Positions 58,701-64,000 of a stretch of 64,000 bases of DNA are shown piece by piece. This DNA comes from Aphelocoma coerulescens. Its lineage: Eukaryota > Chordata > Aves > Passeriformes > Corvidae. The notes under the pieces are model-generated. The model saw only the letters and a list, made by a program, of their open reading frames with translations. It had not been told where the DNA came from and did not search any database. The translations under genes and the position numbers were made by a program. Numbering within the stretch: the stretch's first letter is position 1; every line of letters starts with the position of its first letter. The stretch covers positions 52,346,078 to 52,410,077 of the forward strand of contig NC_091014.1 in assembly GCF_041296385.1 (NCBI RefSeq). The letters are read 5' to 3'.

Positions 58701-61406
58701 GCCATCTGTTTTCAGGGTTGTCAAGACCAGGGAATCCGTTTTTATGATCTGAGGTTGGACGAGAACCTAGGTTGAAAGGAGTTACAGGTGAAGAGGAGAG
58801 CAGGCACGTATTTCCCTGATGATCTCAGGAGCCAGAGGTAAGCACTGACAGAGTTGTAATAGCTTTACAACTCAGTGGATGGCAAAAGAGCAGGGTGAGT
58901 ATTTCTTTCACTTGCACCCTGCATCACCTCGATGCTTTCCATTGGCCCAAATGCAAACTCTAAGCAGGAGACAGTTTGAACAGCGCTGGAGGGAGTGGAG
59001 CAGAGGAACCACCACGACAGCGGTTTTCAAATCAGTCACCAGAAATAAAAAAGTATGTAAAAACACAAAAGAGCTGATGGAAAAGCTGTTTTCCCCTCTC
59101 CAATTACACCTATAATTAGCTCTCTACATTAATTGTCTGAGTGTTCAGTCTAACACAGCTAGGACAGTCTGCTTTGGCAAACACCCATGGTAGCTTCTCC
59201 CTGCAATTTCACTGAAAAGATCTGTACCTTTAACATCAAGCAGACCAAAATCCACTGTAAGTTATTTTGCTCTTATTTCTTTCAAATACCTTGTTGACCC
59301 TCTGAGAACACAGAGATGGCATAGTACAACTGAACCACAGCAACTCTGTCATACTGAGTCTCATAGACAAACGTTTTTATTTAATACAAAGATGCACAGG
59401 AGTGAAAAAAAAAAAATCACATGGCACTGTAACAGTAAAAATATTAAAAAAAAAAACATGACAGAAGAATTGGAAGAACACATTCCAGTATCAACCAGTC
59501 CTTATAAGATATGATAGAGGTGATGGACTTGCAAAAAAGTACGCAAAAGTCAAAAGAGCCTGTTCTAGTAAAGTTTCCAACTGGGTTTGGTAGCATCAAG
59601 TCAAAAAAATTATTTTAGACTACATTTAGTTACCGTTTCGGTGAAAACGGTTGCTGAGCATGGCTCAGAAGTCACATCACATCTCACAACAGGGACTCTC
59701 ACACATGCAGGTCACACATGACCTGCATGAAGTAAAATGCTTCTGGGACACAGGCTGGCTAGAAATACCTCTCAGGTTTAAAAATGTTTGTGCAAAAGCA
59801 ATCCTAGCCAGGATCACCCGGCTTCACCACTTCTCCCCTGGCAAGCCAGGAGACCAGACCCACGAAAGCACTTTCTTGTTCTGCTGGATCCCTGCATCAT
59901 TCCGCACTTTTACTTACGGGAACTTGCTGGACCTGTGGTGCAGCAACAGTCTGGACCGTGGCTGGCGTTAAGGTCTGGATGGTGCCGTTGGCAGCCTGCG
60001 TCAGCACTCGCTGGGCCTGCACGGTCTGCACCTGCTGCTGGATCGTAACCGGCTGAACTTGGGAGGATGTCACCAGGCTCTGGACTTGAGGCTGGAGAAC
60101 TGAAGAGCAGAAGAGATGTCAGAAATGGACGAGAGATGCAGGTCTCCCTCCTGGAGCCCGGAAATGCATCACTCCTCTTCTTCCCAGAGCTTCTTAGTAG
60201 GCAGCATTCATCTAACACATCCCACATGTTGGGAACCTTCCAGCTGCTTTGGTGCCTTCTGCAAGAGGACACTGCACTTAGAATAGCAGCTTTCCAGGAA
60301 GAACGAGGATCAGCTAAGAGAAAATAAAGCCAAAACCCTTTAGTCTGATAGAACAGGACTCACTATTTCAGTGGCATTATGCAGGACATCCAACCTGCAT
60401 TTTCCCACTCCCCCTGGTCTTGATAGACCATAGGATCCTGTCTGTCACGTAAAGAATCAACACCTACTAAAGAGGATCAAGTCATTCAGCATTCGCAAAG
60501 GAAGATCCCATCACCACTAAATATCCCTACAGGTGTCACTGCTCAGTGCAAGTACTGAGCTCCAGAGTTCGGTAGATGAAATGTGCCTTCATTCCAGACT
60601 GCCATGTCAGACAGACTGGATCCGCCCAGTGCACCCATCAGTGGGAGAACAGGGCTGCCAACAACAATCTTTCGAGACATACTTTTCTCAAGCTTCCCAA
60701 GAGCCATAGGGCAGAAGGCCAGGCCAGAGGAGAAGAGCAAGACAACAATTATGGTAAAAGGTCACACAAAACCACTAAAGATCTCATTTACAACAATTTC
60801 TCATGCTCCCCAACTCCAAATCCAGGCAGGTAGGAGAAGGGACACCCCACACACAGCATCACGAGAAAAGGATCACCAGCCTGTCATGGCTGAGGATGCA
60901 CTTGGAGTTTGAACACTGACGCCACTTACTGGAAGTGCACCAGGCACATCCACAGCCTGAGCACCCTGAAATCTCGAGTGCACCAGGCACACCTGTAGCC
61001 TGAGCAGCGCAAGCACTACCTTGGAAACTTGTGGCTGCATTCTGGTAGATGACTGGCTGCTGGATAATCCTGGTCTGGGGAGCAGAGCTGAACGTCGGCG
61101 TGATCATGACGGCCTGCTGCTGGAGCTGAGGCTGCAGCGAGGGCCGCGGCTGCAGGACAGGGGCCGAGCGTGGAGGGGCTGGAGGCGTCGTCTGCGCTGC
61201 TTTGACCGGCAGGCTCTGGAGCTGGGGGGATGCAGGGGGTGGCGGGAAGGTTTGGAGCTGCACCTGGCTGTAGGGCCGCTGCAACTGCGGCTCCAGGGTC
61301 CCACTGCTGCTGCCACTGCCACTGCCACCCTGGAAGGTGCTGCACAAGGGATCCGAAAACAAATCTGGAAAGTCTCCTGCCTGATTACTGACAAACTGCA
61401 GCATCT
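43502..61406 (-). CDS. SREBF2: SREBF2 (SREBP-2), coding exons 2-19; exon 1 outside window
   Basis: Membrane-bound bHLH-zipper factor that activates cholesterol synthesis and LDL-receptor genes after SCAP-guided transport from ER to Golgi and cleavage by S1P and S2P. Exons in gene order: 61020-61406, 59918-60099, 58626-58766, 56639-56860, 55408-55522, 55034-55215, 54061-54253, 52936-53117, 51986-52259, 51479-51648, 51104-51272, 50420-50540, 48796-48905, 47380-47512, 46714-46882, 45358-45543, 44354-44465, 43502-43722. All have GT/AG borders and join in frame to about 1,089 residues; human SREBP-2 has 1,141, of which exon 1 gives about 29. Order: Gln/Ser/Pro-rich activation and linker region, bHLH-zipper, degron and sumoylation motifs, two transmembrane helices round a luminal loop, and the SCAP-binding C-terminal domain ending GGTAIAAS. 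The first base of the Glu codon before exon 2 comes from exon 1. Intron 16 carries miR-33. Confidence 0.96.
44354..44465 (-). CDS. SREBF2: SREBF2 coding exon 18
   Basis: Encodes [20 protein letters not shown] and HSLRRR of the C-terminal regulatory domain. Acceptor TTCCAG, donor G|GTCAGT (weaker than consensus); frame continues into exon 19. Confidence 0.95.
45358..45543 (-). CDS. SREBF2: SREBF2 coding exon 17
   Basis: Sixty-two whole codons of the regulatory domain, including [22 protein letters not shown] and [17 protein letters not shown]. It lies directly downstream of the miR-33 intron. Phase 0 at the start and end. Confidence 0.95.
45806..45863 (-). repeat. intronic 58 bp repeat, copy A (SREBF2 intron 16)
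   Basis: This stretch aligns without gaps to 47589-47646 in intron 14, with 45 of 58 bases identical by eye. All 13 differences are transitions. Similarity fades beyond both ends. No known family is recognised. Confidence 0.7.
46080..46148 (-). ncRNA. MIR33: miR-33 precursor hairpin
   Basis: The minus strand reads as the miR-33 stem-loop, starting CTGTAGTGCATTG and ending GTACAG. The 5p arm (46123-46143) begins GTGCATTGTAGTTGCATTGC, identical to vertebrate miR-33a, seed UGCAUUG. The 3p arm (46082-46103) begins CAATGTTTC. The arms pair over almost the full length with a loop around 46104-46122. It lies in SREBF2 intron 16 in the host's orientation, the same place as human MIR33A. Known targets in vertebrates include ABCA1 and genes of fatty-acid oxidation, so the microRNA acts with its host to raise cell cholesterol. 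It is expected to be transcribed from the host promoter. Confidence 0.98.
46714..46882 (-). CDS. SREBF2: SREBF2 coding exon 16
   Basis: Encodes [27 protein letters not shown] and [13 protein letters not shown] of the regulatory domain. The leading G completes a Glu codon begun in exon 15; the donor is AAT|GTAAGC, opening the miR-33 intron. Confidence 0.95.
47380..47512 (-). CDS. SREBF2: SREBF2 coding exon 15
   Basis: Encodes [19 protein letters not shown] and [10 protein letters not shown] of the regulatory domain. The donor GTGCGT is non-consensus at position 4 but is the only nearby GT that keeps frame with exon 16 (joined residues MSENALVK, human VTESPLVK). Confidence 0.92.
47589..47646 (-). 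repeat. intronic 58 bp repeat, copy B (SREBF2 intron 14)
   Basis: Partner of 45806-45863, in the same orientation, of equal length and without indels; the two differ at 13 positions, all transitions. It lies about 75 bases from exon 15. Confidence 0.7.
48796..48905 (-). CDS. SREBF2: SREBF2 coding exon 14
   Basis: Encodes [19 protein letters not shown] through LLKSALG. The middle ([11 protein letters not shown]) differs from human more than its flanks. Acceptor TTTCAG, donor G|GTAAGT. Confidence 0.94.
50420..50540 (-). CDS. SREBF2: SREBF2 coding exon 13
   Basis: Encodes [25 protein letters not shown] and an acidic run EEEES. Acceptor CCTCTAG, donor TG|GTGAGT; the split Cys codon is completed in exon 14. 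Confidence 0.94.
51104..51272 (-). CDS. SREBF2: SREBF2 coding exon 12
   Basis: Encodes [25 protein letters not shown] and [14 protein letters not shown]. Acceptor TTCACCAG, donor G|GTGAGA; frame continues to the Ala codon of exon 13. Confidence 0.94.
51479..51648 (-). CDS. SREBF2: SREBF2 coding exon 11
   Basis: Encodes the conserved block [19 protein letters not shown] and [14 protein letters not shown]. The first residues ([10 protein letters not shown]) are close to but shorter than human KLPAGSACSD. Acceptor TGTACAG, donor GCG|GTGAGT. Confidence 0.94.
51986..52259 (-). CDS. SREBF2: SREBF2 coding exon 10
   Basis: The largest C-terminal exon: [40 protein letters not shown] and [18 protein letters not shown]. 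The segment between RWLLK and AGFEDEA is the only part clearly unlike human. Acceptor TTTGCAG, donor G|GTGGGA. Confidence 0.95.
52936..53117 (-). CDS. SREBF2: SREBF2 coding exon 9 (second transmembrane helix)
   Basis: Encodes the end of the luminal loop and the second membrane helix, [19 protein letters not shown], then the cytosolic start of the SCAP-binding domain with [20 protein letters not shown]. Acceptor CATTGTAG, donor CGG|GTAAAG. Confidence 0.95.
54061..54253 (-). CDS. SREBF2: SREBF2 coding exon 8 (S2P site, first transmembrane helix, S1P site)
   Basis: Begins VKDEPDSP, a perfect phosphorylation-dependent sumoylation motif (psi-K-x-E-x-x-S-P) matching the known human site. DRSRILLC marks the S2P cleavage region at the cytosolic face of the first membrane helix. 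The luminal loop diverges from human but keeps the S1P signature RxxL as RNVL (human RSVL). Acceptor CTGAAG, donor G|GTAAGG. Confidence 0.96.
55034..55215 (-). CDS. SREBF2: SREBF2 coding exon 7 (phosphodegron region)
   Basis: Encodes [19 protein letters not shown] and [20 protein letters not shown]. The SPPASDSGS segment corresponds to the GSK3/FBXW7 degron mapped in SREBPs. Almost identical to human. Acceptor TTTGCAG, donor AAG|GTATTT. Confidence 0.95.
55408..55522 (-). CDS. SREBF2: SREBF2 coding exon 6 (helix 2 and leucine zipper)
   Basis: Encodes [19 protein letters not shown] followed by the leucine zipper ([17 protein letters not shown]). It completes the bHLH-zipper begun in exon 5. 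Acceptor TTACAG, donor A|GTAAGT. Confidence 0.96.
56639..56860 (-). CDS. SREBF2: SREBF2 coding exon 5 (basic region and helix 1)
   Basis: Encodes the DNA-binding basic region and first helix: [20 protein letters not shown]. The Tyr in KRYRSS is the SREBP-specific residue that allows binding to sterol regulatory elements as well as E-boxes. Acceptor TTTGTAG, donor AAG|GTAAAG. The exon begins at Thr of TLVGS; the Val-Pro found before it in human is absent. Confidence 0.96.
56861..58625 (-). other. SREBF2: SREBF2 intron 4
   Basis: A 1.8 kb AT-rich intron with no recognised exon, repeat family or RNA gene. Its first six bases on the minus strand are GTACCC. Confidence 0.8.
58626..58766 (-). CDS. 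SREBF2: SREBF2 coding exon 4
   Basis: Forty-seven whole codons of the linker before the DNA-binding domain: [20 protein letters not shown] and [18 protein letters not shown]. Acceptor AACCTAG, donor CTGCAG|GTACCC. Strongly conserved with human. Confidence 0.95.
59918..60099 (-). CDS. SREBF2: SREBF2 coding exon 3 (Gln-rich linker)
   Basis: Encodes the glutamine- and valine-rich stretch [33 protein letters not shown] and [12 protein letters not shown]. Acceptor CTCTTCAG, donor CCC|GTAAGT. Confidence 0.95.
61020..61406 (-). CDS. SREBF2: SREBF2 coding exon 2 (activation domain, Ser/Pro/Gln-rich)
   Basis: Starts within the acidic activation domain ([20 protein letters not shown]) and continues through a Gly/Ser run that is shorter than in human, a Pro-rich segment, and the conserved [19 protein letters not shown]. 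Acceptor GTTTTACAG, donor CAAG|GTAGTG. Confidence 0.95.
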
Positions 61407-64000
61407 CTGTAAAACAGAAGAAAATTACTTCAACACTATTTCATCGCCTGCATACTTTGACACCCGCCACTTACATGAGGACTGGAATTATGGCGTGTGT
61501 GCACAGAAGGGAGTGCTGGGTCCTTCAAAACCTTCAGAGAACACATCACACCAGTGCAACACCTCCAGAGCGAGACCAAGAGGTAGCCAGCAGCACAGCA
61601 CTGCTGCTGCTGTTCAGGGCAAAAAGTAAGACCCTCCTACACTTTTCCAGACAACAAGATCCAAGCACAGACTAGAACTTAAAGCTATCTCCAATATATA
61701 CCTAAAGTATTAGAGTCTTGTTCCATCACTCCTTCAGTCTAACCCTTTCAGAAGGAAGAAACTAAGCACCTCCCTAATTCCAATACTAACCATTCTCCCA
61801 TCCAAGTTTTGGGAGCTTTCAAGCCCCCTATCTGTACTGTGCCCCACTGAGTATCTGGAAAATGAAGAGACAGGATCAGAATTCATCTTAGCTTTTTTTT
61901 ACTTATAAGCATAACAAATTTTGGGGAAAAACCACAGAAGGAAATACCACTTTATAAAACTGTACCAGAAGAAATCCATGCATGTGTTTAAAACATCAGA
62001 ATAACTTTTTCTGCTGGTTTTCTGCCTGCAGTCACTGCGCAACAGGTTCTTTCCATCCCACCTTCTCCAGGATTTTATCAGCCCACATCAAATGGCTCCT
62101 ACTGCAACACTATAGGCCTTCTCCCAAGAGGAGAACATTTCACAACCAAGAGATCATTGCTCATAAGAAGAGCTTCCTCTTCCCTCAATCTAATCCAATT
62201 TAATCCAATTAGGCACCTTAAGACACCTGAATGCTTCCCCTGATCTGTGTGCAGGCAGTGGCTTGAGGAGTCAGACATTCTTCCCCGCCCCAGGATCTGC
62301 CCATGCTGCACTGGCTCTTCCATGGTTTTCTGAAAGTGCTATTTTTTTTTTTTTCTGGAAATAGGAAAAGAGGGAACCCACAAACCTAAGAGAACTTACA
62401 ACAAAATAATAAATATGGGTTTAGGAAGCAAAAAATAGATTTCTGATTTACAGGAAAAAATATGGCAAAGGGCTCCTTACACTAGGACCTTTCTCATTCA
62501 CAAACCCCAAAGGATGTTGCTGCTGTCATTTATGAGGCAGGTTTGAAGCAGTGAACTTTTGACAAGAAGTTTCCATGGATTATGTCCCAGCAATAAGAGG
62601 GCTATTAATTTGCTCAGCTCTCTGAAATGCCACCCACACATTATCCAATTAATTTGTCTGACACTCCTTTGTCTGAAACAGAGCAAAGGGATGAATCCTC
62701 CTCCAAGCCTCTTGCTCCCTCAACACACATTTCAACCTATTTCTGTGATACTACTACTCTTCCCTTCCAATAGCAATCCCTCCACACCCTGACACACATT
62801 TAAACACTGGCCGTGACCACTGCTCTCAAGAACTAGAGTCTATTGGAGGGAGAAGCCTGGGAGGAGATGTTCATCCACCTCCTGACCTGTTCATAACCTG
62901 ACACTAAGTGGGGACGCACAGTTCCCCCAGCATGAGGCAGCAGCCACCCTCGGGGATCAGCTGGACCAAACCCTTGTCTCCACTTTTCACTAGAGGAATG
63001 AAAGATTTTTTTTTTTTAATGCATTGCCTTAGTTGGCTTTCACAAAACACTAGCAGAGCAAGGAGGGCTGTTTTAAGATTAACATCTAGATGGGTATTAA
63101 ACAGCTCTCCACATTCCAACTGACTGCAGCTAAGACCATCCCAAATAACCCTGAACACGATAAAATTAATAATCCAAACTACTTCCCAAACTCTTTGTTT
63201 GATAGCATTGCTATTTCCTTATCAGACAGAACAACTGCAAGTAAAGAATAAACATAAATCAGATGAGATTTGCTCTGGAAGAGTAAATTCCAGAATAAGA
63301 ACAAAACTTCAAGCACTGTGTTTTAAAGAATGGTGTGTTCAGTGCAGTAGATTTAATATTAAAAAAAACCTACTCCTGCTCTCACAAGTTAAATCACATC
63401 TTTAAGACAGACTTAACTTTGACTAAATGCAACAAGTCTAATTTTGATGAATTAAGACTGCCAGGAGATCAAACCCACCTTTTTTTAAGGGCCCAAGAGC
63501 TTTCCTAATAACAACACACAAAAAATTAAAAGCAAAAGAAACAGCCAACATCCAAAATATAAATCTCTGCCTTTTAAAACACCTTCACCTACCCAGAAAT
63601 CAGAGTGTCTACACTCACTGTGAGAAACTCAGGTGCTTCTGGAGGACCAGCCATCAGTGATAAACCCAGTGTCACCAGAGCACCTGCACCCTCTGTGCTG
63701 GAGAGGTCTCAGGCCCTAAAGCAGAGTGACATTACAGCAGAAAAAAAATCCCAGCCCAACCCAAGGCTAAAAAACGTCAACAAGGTATTACAAAACCAAA
63801 ACTGAGCCCACCAAGGGCTTCTGTTGCTTTCATCAGCCCAGGGCCTGAATACCTGGCAGAAAGGCAAGGGCTGGGCTTCAGCTGCTTCTCCCAGGTGGTG
63901 GCTCAGCTCTCCAGCACAAGAGGCTGCTCGTCCTCACACTCCTGGAGATGCTCTGAGAAACACAAAGCAGTGGAGATCCCAGCCTCAACAGAAACAACCT
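61407..64000 (-). other. SREBF2: SREBF2 intron 1 (partial)
   Basis: AT-rich intronic DNA running off the right edge towards exon 1 and the promoter, which are outside the window. It contains T-runs at about 62341-62354 and 63006-63018. No exon, repeat family or RNA gene was recognised. Confidence 0.85.

Overview
The window is vertebrate nuclear DNA, almost certainly from a bird. The evidence is the exon-intron structure, two CR1 LINE fragments (one ending in the ATTCTGTG-type octamer typical of avian CR1), short introns, and gene order. The order TNFRSF13C(+) - SHISA8(+) - SREBF2(-) is the human 22q13.2 block read in inverse. I cannot name the species from sequence alone.

Layout. 1-6235: intergenic, no gene recognised. 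6236-9402: TNFRSF13C (BAFF receptor), three coding exons and a polyadenylation signal. 9403-30746: about 21 kb of intergenic DNA holding a CR1 fragment (15375-16306), a degenerate GGATG-rich repeat, several AT-rich blocks and the CpG island of the next gene. 30747-40240: SHISA8 in four coding exons, with a 7.2 kb first intron holding a 50 bp alternating pyrimidine-purine tract, an inverted CR1 fragment and a 24 bp minisatellite. 40241-40882: a short gap between two converging 3' ends. 40883-64000: SREBF2 on the minus strand. Coding exons 2-19 are all present and join in frame (about 1,089 residues); exon 1 lies beyond the right edge. The miR-33 hairpin sits in SREBF2 intron 16.

Function. SREBF2 makes the membrane-bound transcription factor that switches on cholesterol synthesis and LDL uptake. 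miR-33, carried in the same transcript, represses cholesterol export and fatty-acid oxidation genes, so one transcription unit works on both sides of sterol balance. SHISA8 is a single-pass AMPA-receptor auxiliary protein of the CKAMP group. TNFRSF13C is the B-cell survival receptor for BAFF. The three genes are neighbours by conserved synteny, not by shared pathway.

I found no undescribed system. The more unusual points are a pair of 58 bp intronic repeats that differ only by transitions, a tandem NAGNAG acceptor in TNFRSF13C, a two-codon loss at the SREBF2 exon 4/5 junction, and a long Z-DNA-prone tract. Coordinates of splice junctions were read by eye and checked by reading-frame continuity. 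Comparisons with human proteins are from memory.
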